64,000 nucleotides of DNA, taken from the NCBI GenBank assembly GCA_022788205.1, contig JALEVQ010000018.1:1-64000 (forward strand), written 5' to 3'. Below the pieces are notes generated by a model. That model was not told the origin of the DNA, made no database searches, and saw nothing but the letters and a program-made list of their open reading frames with translations. The DNA is from Robinsoniella sp. (GTDB taxonomy: Bacteria; Bacillota; Clostridia; Lachnospirales; Lachnospiraceae). This document shows positions 46,433 to 57,798 of the stretch, one piece after another. A program made the translations under genes and the position numbers. Within the stretch, counting starts at the first letter, position 1, and each line of letters begins with the position of its first letter.

Positions 46433-47590
46433 TCAGTGTCTCGCATAGCGGCGCAGAGCGGGAACTAACTGACATAAGGTCTGGGCGCTGTATGCAATCT
46501 CTTCCATCGTTGTCATCTCACAGAAACTAAAGCGCAGCGTGCAGTCCAGCAGCTGTCTCGGCATATGGAGTGCAAGCAAAGTATGACTTGCCGTCTGCTT
46601 TTTGTTTGACGAACATGCAGAGCCTGCTGACACATAAATTCCCCTCTCTTCCAGTGCATGGAGAAGCACTTCACTTCGCACACCCTCAAAGCTGACACTG
46701 ACAATATGCGGCGCTCCTTCCTCTCCCGGGAGACTGTTAAAAGTCACGTTTTCAATTTGTCCCACTTGTTCCATAAAGCTTTTTTTCAGCGATAACAGAT
46801 GGTTCCATTTTTCTTCGTACGACTCGTATGCCATCTTTGCCGCCACGCCAAGCCCTGCCGCCCCCGGCACATTATCTGTCCCTGAGCGCATGCCTTTTTG
46901 CTGCCCTCCGCCTAAAATCAGCGGTTTTATTTTTACTTTCTCGTTGATATATAAAAATCCGATTCCTTTCGGTCCATGAATTTTGTGTCCACTGACCGAA
47001 AGCAGATCGATTCCTGTCTTTTTCGGATAAATCCGATATTTTCCGTATGCCTGAATCGCATCGACATGGAACAGTGCTGACGGATTTTTCTCTTTCACAA
47101 TGTGTGCAATCTCACTGATCGGCTCCAGAGCTCCCACTTCATTGTTTACATACATCACAGAGACAAGGATCGTTTCCTTTGTCATCGCCTGCCTCAGTTG
47201 CTCAAGATTTACTCTGCCATAGCGGTCTACATCGAGATATGTCACGGAAAATCCCAGGCTTTCCAGATATCTCATCGGCTCCAAAACAGCAGCATGTTCC
47301 ACTGATGAGGTGATGATATGTTTGCCCATTCTCTGATTGGCAAGCGCCGTCCCGATGATCGCCCAGTTGTCTGCCTCTGTCCCTCCGGAAGTGAAAAAGA
47401 TTTCTTTCTCTGTCACTTTCAGTGTCTTCCCGATCGCTTCTCTTGCTTCTCTCAGATAACGCTCTGCATAGACGCCGATCAAGTGCTTCGCGGACGGATT
47501 TCCAAAGTCCTGCGTCATTGTCTTTACCACAATATCTTTTACTTCCTCAAGGCATTTCGTTGTAGCCGAATTATCCAAATATGCTTCCAT
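46433..47590 (-). CDS. Cysteine desulfurase (NifS/IscS family)
   Basis: A 385-residue PLP enzyme that takes sulfur from cysteine as persulfide. It has AYLDNSATTKCLEEV at the N terminus, the HVDAIQAYGK block, the PLP lysine in SGHKIHGPKGIGFLY and the catalytic Cys in SAGSACSSNKKQ. The short active loop fits the class that feeds a dedicated acceptor. Position directly upstream of thiI suggests service to ThiI (inference from the Bacillus nifZ precedent). Confidence 0.95.
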   Translation of the reverse strand: MEAYLDNSATTKCLEEVKDIVVKTMTQDFGNPSAKHLIGVYAERYLREAREAIGKTLKVTEKEIFFTSGGTEADNWAIIGTALANQRMGKHIITSSVEHAAVLEPMRYLESLGFSVTYLDVDRYGRVNLEQLRQAMTKETILVSVMYVNNEVGALEPISEIAHIVKEKNPSALFHVDAIQAYGKYRIYPKKTGIDLLSVSGHKIHGPKGIGFLYINEKVKIKPLILGGGQQKGMRSGTDNVPGAAGLGVAAKMAYESYEEKWNHLLSLKKSFMEQVGQIENVTFNSLPGEEGAPHIVSVSFEGVRSEVLLHALEERGIYVSAGSACSSNKKQTASHTLLALHMPRQLLDCTLRFSFCEMTTMEEIAYSAQTLCQLVPALRRYARH

Positions 47591-47611
47591 TTTTCCTCCT
47601 CATGGCTCGCC

Positions 47612-48358
47612 TTATTCTTCCGGTTCCAGGCAAAAGACCAACATGGACAGCACAGCCATCCCTGCTGTCTCTGTACGCAAAATTCTTTTTCCAAGTGTCA
47701 CCGGAATGACGCCGCACTGCATGGCAAACGCCACTTCCTGCTCATCAAAACCGCCCTCCGGTCCGATAAAGACAGCAACCGACTGTCCCGGTCCGATCCC
47801 TGTAAAGAGTTCCCTTGTCTTTTTCATGCCCTCAGCAAGCTCATACGGGATCAGTTTTACATCAAGATTTCGGGCATATTCTACTGCCTGCTCGAATGTC
47901 AGCACCGGATGAATCTGCGGGATCATGGTTCGTTTGCTCTGCTTTGCAGCACTCTCGGAAATCCCCTGCCATCGTTTACGCTTATTCTGTTCCTTTTTTA
48001 CATCCAGTTTTACTACCGCTCTCTTTGTAGCGACCGGCACAATCTCATAGACACCGAGTTCCACCGCTTTTTGGATGATCCATTCCATCTTATCACTTTT
48101 GGGAAGCCCCTGAAACAGATAAATCTTGTTTGGCAATTCCATTCCAACTTCTTCCACCCACATAATCTTTGCGCAGATTTCCTCCTCAGACAACGATGCA
48201 ATCTCACAGCGATATTCCCTGTTATCCTGCCCGCTGTTAATGCAGATCTCTTCTCCTGGCTGCATCCGCAACACATTCTTGATATGATTGACGTCTTTTC
48301 CCGTAATCTGTATTTCTTTTTCTCCGATCTGATCAGGATCTACAAAAAAATGGTACAT
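47612..48358 (-). CDS. rsmE: 16S rRNA (uracil-1498-N3)-methyltransferase RsmE
   Basis: A 248-residue SPOUT-class methyltransferase with an N-terminal PUA-like domain (MYHFFVDPDQI) and a C-terminal knotted SAM domain with FIGPEGGFDEQEV and LGKRILRTETA, the RsmE signature. It methylates U1498 of 16S rRNA. It follows prmA by 9 nt in the usual prmA-rsmE order. Confidence 0.97.
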   Translation of the reverse strand: MYHFFVDPDQIGEKEIQITGKDVNHIKNVLRMQPGEEICINSGQDNREYRCEIASLSEEEICAKIMWVEEVGMELPNKIYLFQGLPKSDKMEWIIQKAVELGVYEIVPVATKRAVVKLDVKKEQNKRKRWQGISESAAKQSKRTMIPQIHPVLTFEQAVEYARNLDVKLIPYELAEGMKKTRELFTGIGPGQSVAVFIGPEGGFDEQEVAFAMQCGVIPVTLGKRILRTETAGMAVLSMLVFCLEPEE

Positions 48359-48367
48359 TGTTCTCTC

Positions 48368-49321
48368 CTAGTTCTTTCTCGCTGTGACAGAGACCCATTC
48401 GCCCTGATGTGTCACTTCCAAGACTTCCAGCCCTGCCTTTTTCACCGCTTCCACAACCGTCTCTTCCTTGTCATCGATAATGCCGGAAGTGATATAAATT
48501 CCACCTTTTTTCATCTGATGCACGATCACCGGTGTCAGAGGGACTAAAACCTCAGCGAGAATATTCGCTGCAACAATATCATATTTCTCATATCCCACCT
48601 GATCCTGCACCGCTTTGTCATCAATGATATTCCCGATCATCACATCCATTCTTCCCTCTGTGATCTCATTTGCCTCCAAATTTTCTTTTGTCGCTGAGAT
48701 CGCGCATGGATCAAGATCTGTTCCTACTGCATGTTTTGCGCCAAGCTTCAGGGCAACAATCGAAAGAATTCCGCTCCCTGTCCCGACATCAAGCAGCTCT
48801 GTCTGATCGGTGACATATTTTTTCAGCTGGCGCATGCACAGCTGAGTCGTCTCATGCATTCCCGTACCGAATGCTGTTCCCGGATCAATATGGATAATCA
48901 TCTTATCCTGATCTTCCTCCTTCACCTGCTCCCAGGAAGGGATGATCAGAATATCGTCCACATAAAACTGGTGGAAATACTGTTTCCAGTTGTTGATCCA
49001 GTCCTTATCCTCAGTCTGGGATTCCGTGATGGTTCCCTCTCCGATGTCTACAAAATTTCTGAGCTCCTCCAGCTCTTCTCTGACTCGCTGGAGCATCGCT
49101 TCCTTGTCCTCATTCTCTTCCAGATAAAAGCTCAGATATGCGATCCCATCGTCTGCAGGACCGTCTGGCAAAATATCAACAAACATCTGTTTTTTATCTT
49201 CTTCTGTCAAAGGCACTTTATCCTCTATCTCCACTCCCTCTACCCCTGCCTCTGTCAGGGTGGAGATCACAATATCTTCTACTTCTGTCCTTGTCTTCAA
49301 TGTAAATTTATTCCATCTCAT
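48368..49321 (-). CDS. prmA: Ribosomal protein L11 methyltransferase PrmA
   Basis: A 317-residue SAM-dependent methyltransferase that modifies L11. The N-terminal domain matches PrmA (MRWNKFTLKTRTEVED). SAM-binding motifs are DPGTAFGTGMHETT, LLDVGTGSGILSI and VAANILAEVLVPL. GAGGTAATCAG precedes the ATG. In most Firmicutes dnaJ directly precedes prmA; here two surface-protein genes intervene. A strong promoter at 49395-49423 allows independent expression of prmA-rsmE-desulfurase-thiI. Confidence 0.97.
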   Translation of the reverse strand: MRWNKFTLKTRTEVEDIVISTLTEAGVEGVEIEDKVPLTEEDKKQMFVDILPDGPADDGIAYLSFYLEENEDKEAMLQRVREELEELRNFVDIGEGTITESQTEDKDWINNWKQYFHQFYVDDILIIPSWEQVKEEDQDKMIIHIDPGTAFGTGMHETTQLCMRQLKKYVTDQTELLDVGTGSGILSIVALKLGAKHAVGTDLDPCAISATKENLEANEITEGRMDVMIGNIIDDKAVQDQVGYEKYDIVAANILAEVLVPLTPVIVHQMKKGGIYITSGIIDDKEETVVEAVKKAGLEVLEVTHQGEWVSVTARKN

Positions 49322-49394
49322 CTGATTACCTCATCTATTTTTCCTCATGAACACACACCGCCTGGCAGAGTGCGCCCATGTGTTTAACTTTATT

Positions 49395-49423
49395 AGTATA
49401 TCACAAAGTAAGTCTTGTCGCAA
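49395..49423 (-). promoter_or_regulatory. prmA operon promoter
   Basis: On the minus strand TTGCGA (49423-49418) and TATACT (49400-49395) are 17 nt apart, with TGA before the -10 (extended). It lies about 75 nt upstream of prmA, after the C39-type gene. Confidence 0.75.
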
Positions 49424-49451
49424 TCTCTCTTCTTTTCTATTTTGTCTTCTC

Positions 49452-50822
49452 TTAAGACGGATCTATCACAACTGCCATCTGTCCAATCTCATCATACAAT
49501 TCTTCAAATCGCGCTGCATCCCGCTGTACCATTCCTTCCAGCGGATCATTCACAAGCACGGTATTGTTTTCCCTGTCATATCCGCACAGCACAACGCAGT
49601 GTTCTTTGCGGTACCAGTAATACGTTTTTCCCTCATAAATATAGTGATCCGACATGCGCTCGAGATCTGTCATATACATACTGTTCCAGACGATCACTGG
49701 TGTTCCGTTTGCCAGATAAGCATACAAATCCTCCATTGAAGTGGGGCTGATATCTCTCGCCTTCATCTCTGAATTTTGAGAATTTAAAAACTTATTTGCC
49801 GCCTTTTCAATGGCAGGTGCAAAGCATCCTGCTCCGCTTTCTGTATGCGGATTGCCCACATAGGCTGTGACGAAATCGTTCTCGCTGTAATCGAGATACT
49901 CATCCGCGATCGTCGTCTTCTCAAGCCCAAAGCCATAATACCTCAGCACCATTGTGAGCGCTACCGACTCACATCCTGTGGGAAGCTCCGGATTTTGCAT
50001 CAATTCTTCCATCTCAATCGCAGCTTTTGTCGGAAGCTCACATCTTCCGTTCTCGTCAATAACGATATCCCCGATTGTGACACCCTTGAGCATCTTTCCT
50101 GTCTGCATATGGAAGAGATAGCGTCTGCCTCTCACAACCTGCCATCCTTTCTTCATGGCGCCATCCTCGCCCATATAGTATTCTTCCCCGTCCACGGCAA
50201 TCAATCCCGTCGTCATTCTTCCGCTCTTGTCAAAATAATACGTCTCTCCCTCGATCTTCACAAATTGATCTGTGACTGCTGCGCCATCTTCCCCCACATA
50301 CCATGTCTGACCGCCAAAGGTCACTTTTTTTTCTCTGTACATTATGCCATTTTTATCGAAACAGTAAATTTTTCCTTCTATCTCTACTGCTTCTTCTCTG
50401 CACACAGTTCCATCTTCCCCGAAGAAATATCTTTTTTCTCCCTCTTCTCCCCAACAATTTTTCTGTATTTTTCCACTGTTGTCAAAGAAATATTTTTCTC
50501 TGTCAATCTCATGAAGTCCTGTCAAAATTTCATTGCCCTGTTTATAATAGAAATCTCCATTTAATTCTAACCATCCATTGAGTTCATAGCCTTCATTTTG
50601 CAGACGGTACATCTCAATCAAAATATTGGTCATATCGCCATTTTTGCTGACAATCTGATAATACTCACCTTTCTGCTTATCTTCTTTTTTCTGTGGTTCA
50701 AAAGATTCGCTTTTTTCCCCGATCACGAGGTTTGCCTTGACCTCTCCGCCCGTTCCCACAAAGCATGCACAAATTGTTATACATAATGCAGCCATTCCTG
50801 CCTTCATTTGCTTTTTTCCCAT
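49452..50822 (-). CDS. Secreted C39-like cysteine peptidase with wall-binding repeats
   Basis: A 456-residue exported protein. The ATG at 50822 follows AGGAGAGGCA and starts a Sec signal (about 1-30). Residues about 80-250 hold choline/cell-wall-binding-type repeats of about 20 residues (YYFDKSGRMTTG, YYMGEDGAMKKGW, WYVGEDGAAVTD). The C-terminal peptidase C39-like domain has C284 in PTGCESVAL, H408 in KEHCVVLCGY and D426 in VNDPLEG, a complete triad. C39-like domains of this kind occur in surface proteins that trim double-glycine leaders or other peptides. Whether it is peptidase, transglutaminase-like or structural is unknown. Confidence 0.9.
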   Translation of the reverse strand: MGKKQMKAGMAALCITICACFVGTGGEVKANLVIGEKSESFEPQKKEDKQKGEYYQIVSKNGDMTNILIEMYRLQNEGYELNGWLELNGDFYYKQGNEILTGLHEIDREKYFFDNSGKIQKNCWGEEGEKRYFFGEDGTVCREEAVEIEGKIYCFDKNGIMYREKKVTFGGQTWYVGEDGAAVTDQFVKIEGETYYFDKSGRMTTGLIAVDGEEYYMGEDGAMKKGWQVVRGRRYLFHMQTGKMLKGVTIGDIVIDENGRCELPTKAAIEMEELMQNPELPTGCESVALTMVLRYYGFGLEKTTIADEYLDYSENDFVTAYVGNPHTESGAGCFAPAIEKAANKFLNSQNSEMKARDISPTSMEDLYAYLANGTPVIVWNSMYMTDLERMSDHYIYEGKTYYWYRKEHCVVLCGYDRENNTVLVNDPLEGMVQRDAARFEELYDEIGQMAVVIDPS

Positions 50823-50965
50823 TGCCTCTCCTGTTCTCTCCGCTGTTTTCCGTCTTATTTTTGCTGTCTCAGCACAACCCTGGATGCCCTTGAGCAGTTC
50901 CATATATACCAGAGATGGAGCTGTCATCCAGAATTCACGCCAGTAGCTGCCATCCCTTATTTTTT

Positions 50966-50994
50966 ATCATATCATACCAGAGACAAACTGACAA
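50966..50994 (-). promoter_or_regulatory. Promoter of the C39-like gene
   Basis: On the minus strand TTGTCA (50994-50989) and TATGAT (50971-50966) are 17 nt apart, with TGA before the -10. The 5' leader would be about 135 nt. No riboswitch was recognised in it. Confidence 0.6.
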
Positions 50995-51047
50995 GTTGAG
51001 GACAGATGGATCTTTGCGATGTTTCCTCATGATAAACAAGAACTATA

Positions 51048-51107
51048 AGAGCTGCCTCGAAAAGAAAACTGTCATCTTCCTGACCAGCTTTTCTTGTTCG
51101 GGCAGCT
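51048..51107 (-). terminator. Long hairpin after the surface-repeat gene
   Basis: GAGCTGCC/GGCAGCTC plus CGAA/TTCG and AAGAAAA/TTTTCTT arms give about 19 bp with two bulges. It lies about 25 nt after the stop on the minus strand. No strong U-tract follows (TTATAGTT), so it may be an mRNA-stabilising or weak terminator element. Confidence 0.55.
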
Positions 51108-51132
51108 CATTATGCTCTATAACATGGAAAAG

Positions 51133-53517
51133 TTATTCTTGTTCAATTTTCTTTTTTGTGATGATTCCCGCTGTGACACACACACCAATCAGCAGCACTG
51201 CCGCCACTCCAAAGAACAAAATCCCCGTAAAATCCTTTTTCTTTTCCTCCTCTTCAATAGCAATACCGTGGAGCTCCCTGACTCCGGTCTGGCGCACTGC
51301 TGCCACATCTGCTCCCAGCACGAAAGTGCCAAGCTCATTTACAGAGACCACGATTTTCCCATCCTTTACTGTCTCCGTATATTGTTCCAGCGTACCATTC
51401 TTCGTCAGCTGAAGGATCGTAACCTCCAGATCGTTCAGTTTTTCGTCCAGATTAAAGGTGATACTCATCGCGCCATCAGGCTCTCCGCCACTGACTGAGA
51501 GGCGATATCCGCCCAGCGCCGTCTTCTCTTTCATCTCATCGCGTTTCAGCAGCGAATCATACGTCGTGTTGCCTTTTTGAATCTGTTCTGCCTTCAGCTC
51601 TGGGAGAGCTGTGAAAAAGCCACTGACAGAAATCCCGTACCACTCATTCTCGAGCACGGTTTTGCTCGAGCCTGCTGCTCTTTTCTTCCATCTGGCATAC
51701 AGCGTCTTATCCCCTTTCTCTTTTGAAGAGATTGAGGTCACTTGATTTCCGTCTTTCTGGCTGTCATACCATCCTTCAAACACGTATCCGTCTTTCGAAT
51801 AAGGAGCCTGGCTTGGAATCGTGATGCCTGTTCCATAGACATACTCAGAAGCATTGTCATATGCGCTGTTTAGATTCTCAATCTCCGTGCCATCTTCATC
51901 CAGATAATAGATCTGGTAATTATTCTTCTCTTCCTGGGCTGTCTTCTCAAATTCTACCGCAATCGTATGGTTTGCCTGGATTGGCTGAAACGTAAATCCA
52001 TTTTTTTCCTTGACTCTCCTGAGAGCGATCTGAGAAATGGCTTCCCCGTCAACGATCACCGCAGACACTTCGTATCCACTGTCCGGTATGATGGAAAAAG
52101 TAATGCTCTGTCCTGCTGTCACCTTTTGCTGCCCCAGCGGACTGATATTCCCGTGACCTCCCGCACTTGATGTTACCACATAAGCAGTCTCCTGCTGTAC
52201 TTTTTTCAAAAATGCTGCCATGATCTGATGGTCACTGTTGACCTGAGAAAACGTGTAGGACAGATTTTTCTTCAAACTCTCCAGTTCACTCTCTCCGACT
52301 GTCACGCCGTCAATGCTCAGAGCTGCCAGTTCATATCCCTGATCAGGAATAATCTGAAAAAGTACATCGGACCCTGACTTCACCTCCACCGTCCCGCTGC
52401 CTTCCTCGCTGCTCTCCAACACTGGCTGGATGCTTCCACCGACTCCCGAAGAGAAAGAAATCTGGTATGTATCTTTCGAGAAAGAAACCTGGAGAGTGTG
52501 ATCCTTCTGTATCTGATCAAAGGTATAACTCTGTGTGCTCCGCACATTCGCAAGCTGTTCCTGAGAGATGTTTCCTCCATCCACAAGCACCTGAGAAACT
52601 TGATAGCCTTTGTCTGGAATAATATACACTAAAAAATTTTTTCCCTCCTGCGCCTCGACACTCGCCGTGCTGTTTGAGGCACCTATCATCCAGTCACTCG
52701 TGTAGATCCATCCTCCTGTCCCGGCTGACAGAGAGATCGTATACTTTTTCGTATTTTTCTCTCCAAATACGATCTCAACGCTGCTGTCATTCCACACATT
52801 CCAATAGATAAAGCTGTTGTTAGCCCTCGCTGCTTCCACTTCCGTATCAGAAAGCACGATTCCATTGATCAGAATCTTCTCTACTTGATATCCATCATAT
52901 GGATAAAGATATAACGTCAGATTTTGTCCCTGGGGCACATAGACCACTCCATCTTCTGTCGTCTCCAATCCTTGCGCAGGCTGTATCGATCCATTCCCGG
53001 AAAAAGAGACTGATACCCGACACTTTGTCTGTCCACTCTGACCAGATGGCTCAAATTCTACATAGATGCTGCGGTCCCGCGTCGTATCCCAAAAGATATA
53101 TCCTCCGTTTGCAATCGATATATCCTTGTCCATGCCCGTAAGTAGGGTGCCATCGATATAGATATCTTTCACTTGATATCCCATGTCAGGTGTAAAGGAA
53201 AAAGTAGCCACTTCTCCCTGCGGAACATAAGCGACTCCACGTTCATCTATCCACCCCGTGCTCGGCGCAGACACGGTACCTCCCGCTGAATATGCCACAA
53301 TCACCTGACAGTATCCCGAAGTATCTGCACGCTCACTCAAAAACACATTTCCCTGATCCCAGTCAGAATTGAGAGATTCCGGTTCAATCACCGTGTAGGT
53401 GTGATGACTCGAAGATGTCCCTGAATACATCTGCGCAAAAGCCGTCACGGAGACTGACATCAGAAACATTGTCATCAAAACCATCCAGCATACGATCTTC
53501 TTCTGTTTCCACTTCAT
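51133..53517 (-). CDS. Membrane-anchored surface protein with five tandem repeats
   Basis: A 794-residue exported protein. Signal peptide 1-28 (ends TAFAQ). Residues about 70-535 hold five tandem repeats of about 90 residues, each with a G-Y-[QE]-V-x3-[IVL]-x-[IV]-[DN]-G core: GYQVKDIYIDG, GYQVEKILING, GYQVSQVLVDG, GYELAALSIDG and GYEVSAVIVDG. An InlB/Flg_new-type repeat follows (about 548-612, VFEGWYDSQKDG and TLYARWKK), then a beta-rich domain, one membrane helix (about 765-787) and a short basic tail. There is no LPXTG. Such repeats are typical of adhesins and wall-associated proteins; the ligand is unknown. AGGAATTTGA precedes the ATG. Confidence 0.88.
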   Translation of the reverse strand: MKWKQKKIVCWMVLMTMFLMSVSVTAFAQMYSGTSSSHHTYTVIEPESLNSDWDQGNVFLSERADTSGYCQVIVAYSAGGTVSAPSTGWIDERGVAYVPQGEVATFSFTPDMGYQVKDIYIDGTLLTGMDKDISIANGGYIFWDTTRDRSIYVEFEPSGQSGQTKCRVSVSFSGNGSIQPAQGLETTEDGVVYVPQGQNLTLYLYPYDGYQVEKILINGIVLSDTEVEAARANNSFIYWNVWNDSSVEIVFGEKNTKKYTISLSAGTGGWIYTSDWMIGASNSTASVEAQEGKNFLVYIIPDKGYQVSQVLVDGGNISQEQLANVRSTQSYTFDQIQKDHTLQVSFSKDTYQISFSSGVGGSIQPVLESSEEGSGTVEVKSGSDVLFQIIPDQGYELAALSIDGVTVGESELESLKKNLSYTFSQVNSDHQIMAAFLKKVQQETAYVVTSSAGGHGNISPLGQQKVTAGQSITFSIIPDSGYEVSAVIVDGEAISQIALRRVKEKNGFTFQPIQANHTIAVEFEKTAQEEKNNYQIYYLDEDGTEIENLNSAYDNASEYVYGTGITIPSQAPYSKDGYVFEGWYDSQKDGNQVTSISSKEKGDKTLYARWKKRAAGSSKTVLENEWYGISVSGFFTALPELKAEQIQKGNTTYDSLLKRDEMKEKTALGGYRLSVSGGEPDGAMSITFNLDEKLNDLEVTILQLTKNGTLEQYTETVKDGKIVVSVNELGTFVLGADVAAVRQTGVRELHGIAIEEEEKKKDFTGILFFGVAAVLLIGVCVTAGIITKKKIEQE

Positions 53518-53716
53518 TCAAATTCCTACTTTCTATCTCTGTTTTTGCAGCTATCATCCCTTCTATGGGACTTACCTTCTTTCTTTGCAGACAGCACACA
53601 AGTTGTTTTCTCTTTGCTGCATCCTTCTAAAACTATAGCTGTCTTTTTCTTTACTTTATCACATCCCCTTCCTAGATGCCAATGATTATATAAAAATAAT
53701 ATCTTAATTTTTGTTG
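53518..53716 (-). other. Leader of the surface-repeat gene, with an inverted repeat
   Basis: About 200 nt between the dnaJ terminator and the ATG, with no credible ORF. AGACAGC (53589-53595) and GCTGTCT (53638-53644) could form a stem around a 42-nt loop. A TATAAT-like -10 lies near 53690 on the minus strand, without a good -35. I looked for c-di-GMP and other common riboswitch cores and saw none. Confidence 0.4.
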
Positions 53717-53756
53717 AAGAAAAAAAAGAAGGACCGCCGCAAAAAAACAGGCGGAT
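53717..53756 (-). terminator. dnaJ (heat-shock operon) terminator
   Basis: On the minus strand CCGCC (53754-53750) pairs with GGCGG (53738-53734), followed by a run of eight T after TCCTTC. It lies about 85 nt after the dnaJ stop. Confidence 0.65.
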
Positions 53757-53841
53757 GAAACTTTTTTGAAAACACACCATCGGTTTCATTCCTCTCTTTT
53801 CTTGCAACAGCCCTGATGAAAACGCATCTATCTGCAATTGA

Positions 53842-55023
53842 TTATTCTTCAAACTGCTCTTTTAATTTATCCATAAAGCCTTTCTTCTTTGGCTTTTCCT
53901 GTTTCTCCTCTTTTTTCTGATTCAGAGTATTTCCTGTCGCCATATCAAATTCACGCAGCGCTTTCTTTGCATCCTCACTCAGCTTCGATGGAACCTGAAC
54001 CACAAGTGTCACATAGTGATCTCCTCGAACATCCTTATTTCTCAGCGATGGAACACCCTTACCCTTTAAGCGTACTTTCGTATCGGTCTGTGTCCCCGGC
54101 TTCACTTCATACATCACATCTCCATCCACTGTGCTGATGCGCACTTCACCGCCAAGCGCTGCCTGTGCGAAGCTGATCGGCGCTGTCGAGAAAATGTTCA
54201 TATCCTGTCTCTGGAAGATTGGATGTCTTGAGACATTGACCTCCACCAGAAGATCACCTCTCGGTCCTCCATTAGTTCCAGGCTCTCCCTTCTCTCGTAT
54301 TCGGATGCTCTGCCCATCATCGATACCTGCCGGAATTGTGACTTGAATCTTTTTGCGGCTTGCGATATATCCTGTTCCACGGCAGTCCGGACATTTCTCT
54401 TTTACAATAGTTCCGGTACCGTTACAATCCGGACACGTCTGTACATTTCGAACCATGCCAAACAGCGACTGCTGCGTGTAGACAACCTGACCTTTTCCGC
54501 CACATTTTGGACATGTCTCTGGGCTCGTTCCCGGCTTTGCCCCTGTGCCGTGGCACGTCTTACACTCATCCTTTAAGGTTAGCTCCAGCTCTTTTTCACA
54601 GCCAAACACTGCCTGCTCAAAAGAAATACGCACACTTGCACGCACGTTTGCTCCTTTCATAGGACCATTGTTTGCAGAAGAGCGCTTTCTGCCGCCTCCG
54701 AAAAAGTCTCCGAAAATATCTCCGAAGATGTCTCCCATATCTCCGCCGTTAAAATCAAAGCCGCCAAATCCGCCGCCCGCACCGCCTGCACCTTGTTCAA
54801 ATGCTGCATGACCGAACTGGTCATATTGGCGTCTCTTTTCCGCATCGCTCAAAATGGCATATGCCTCGGAAGCTTCTTTGAACTTCTTCTCCGCTTCCTT
54901 ATCCCCCGGATTCATATCAGGGTGATACTTTTTGGCTAGCTGACGATATGCTTTTTTGATCGTCGCCTCATCGGCTCCCCGATCAACTCCCAGGACCTCG
55001 TAGTAATCTCTTTTCTCTGCCAT
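53842..55023 (-). CDS. dnaJ: Chaperone protein DnaJ
   Basis: A 393-residue type I Hsp40 co-chaperone. The J domain has YHPDMNPG (HPD motif). A Gly/Phe-rich linker follows ([15 protein letters not shown]), then four C-x2-C-x-G-x-G zinc repeats ([32 protein letters not shown]) and the C-terminal substrate domain. It is the last heat-shock gene of hrcA-grpE-dnaK-dnaJ, 101 nt after dnaK. Confidence 0.99.
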   Translation of the reverse strand: MAEKRDYYEVLGVDRGADEATIKKAYRQLAKKYHPDMNPGDKEAEKKFKEASEAYAILSDAEKRRQYDQFGHAAFEQGAGGAGGGFGGFDFNGGDMGDIFGDIFGDFFGGGRKRSSANNGPMKGANVRASVRISFEQAVFGCEKELELTLKDECKTCHGTGAKPGTSPETCPKCGGKGQVVYTQQSLFGMVRNVQTCPDCNGTGTIVKEKCPDCRGTGYIASRKKIQVTIPAGIDDGQSIRIREKGEPGTNGGPRGDLLVEVNVSRHPIFQRQDMNIFSTAPISFAQAALGGEVRISTVDGDVMYEVKPGTQTDTKVRLKGKGVPSLRNKDVRGDHYVTLVVQVPSKLSEDAKKALREFDMATGNTLNQKKEEKQEKPKKKGFMDKLKEQFEE

Positions 55024-55124
55024 TGTATTCCCCTTCCCAGATGTACCACAAGCGGGGCTTCCGCAATGGCAGTTCGAAAACCTTTACTGCGAGAGCCCCT
55101 CCTGCTTCTATCTATCACAATTGA

Positions 55125-57002
<1,878 letters not shown>

Positions 57003-57106
57003 TCATTCTATTTTACTCTATATTTCAACTATTCTATGACCGTGCATCTGACGATGCGAGTCATATAGGATATTTGGCTTTCCCGATGGGGCAACGCTTT
57101 CTTTTC

Positions 57107-57733
57107 TTAATTTGCCACCTTTACCATACTGTGGCGAACTACATTTCCTTTGTAAGTATATCCTTTTAACAGTTCCTCTGCCACAATATTTTCTCCATAC
57201 GCCTCATCTTCAATATGAAGTACTGCGTTATGCATATTTGGATCAAATTCTTTTCCGACCGCATCGATCGGAACAACTTCCAATGCCTCCAAACTTGCCA
57301 TCAGCTGCTTGTAAACTTTTTCCATGCCTACTACGAACGGATCCTCTTTCTGCTCTTCAGCGACTGTCGCGAGACCTCTCTCAAAATTGTCGACTGTCGG
57401 GAGAATTTTCTCGATCACACTCTTTGCCCCGATCTCAAATCTGGCTTCTTTTTCCTTCTCCGTCCGCTTGCGGAAGTTATCGAATTCTGCCATCTGACGT
57501 TTCAATTTATCTGTCAGCTCTTCAATCTGCTCATCTTTTTTATCTTTTTTATTTTTCTTTTTTCCGAACAAACCCTTTTTTTCTTCCTCTGCTCCGGAGG
57601 CTTCCTGCTCTTTCTCGGTCTCACCTGACTGTTCAGCTGTCTCTTCTGTGTTCTCTGCGCCTTCCGTTTTCGCTGTCTCTTCTGTGTCTTCTAAGGTTTC
57701 ATCCAGATTTTCATTTTTTGTTTCTTCTGCCAC
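57107..57733 (-). CDS. grpE: Nucleotide exchange factor GrpE
   Basis: A 208-residue GrpE. An acidic, low-complexity N terminus (about 1-60) leads to a long coiled coil (LKRQMAEFDNFRKRTEKEKE), then the C-terminal beta wing with MHNAVLHIEDEAYGENIVAEE and GYTYKGNVVRHSMVKVAN. It exchanges ADP for ATP on DnaK. It lies 65 nt after hrcA. Confidence 0.98.
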   Translation of the reverse strand: MAEETKNENLDETLEDTEETAKTEGAENTEETAEQSGETEKEQEASGAEEEKKGLFGKKKNKKDKKDEQIEELTDKLKRQMAEFDNFRKRTEKEKEARFEIGAKSVIEKILPTVDNFERGLATVAEEQKEDPFVVGMEKVYKQLMASLEALEVVPIDAVGKEFDPNMHNAVLHIEDEAYGENIVAEELLKGYTYKGNVVRHSMVKVAN

Positions 57734-57798
57734 TTCGCTACCGCCTTTCTTTCTAACTTTGTAACCGCGAAATTTCGTTACTTCTTTTTCTTTTCACC

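Noticed and set aside
53526..53852. Minus-strand ORF of 108 codons between dnaJ and the surface-repeat gene
   Set aside because: It crosses the dnaJ terminator, has low-complexity lysine/serine composition and no ribosome site.
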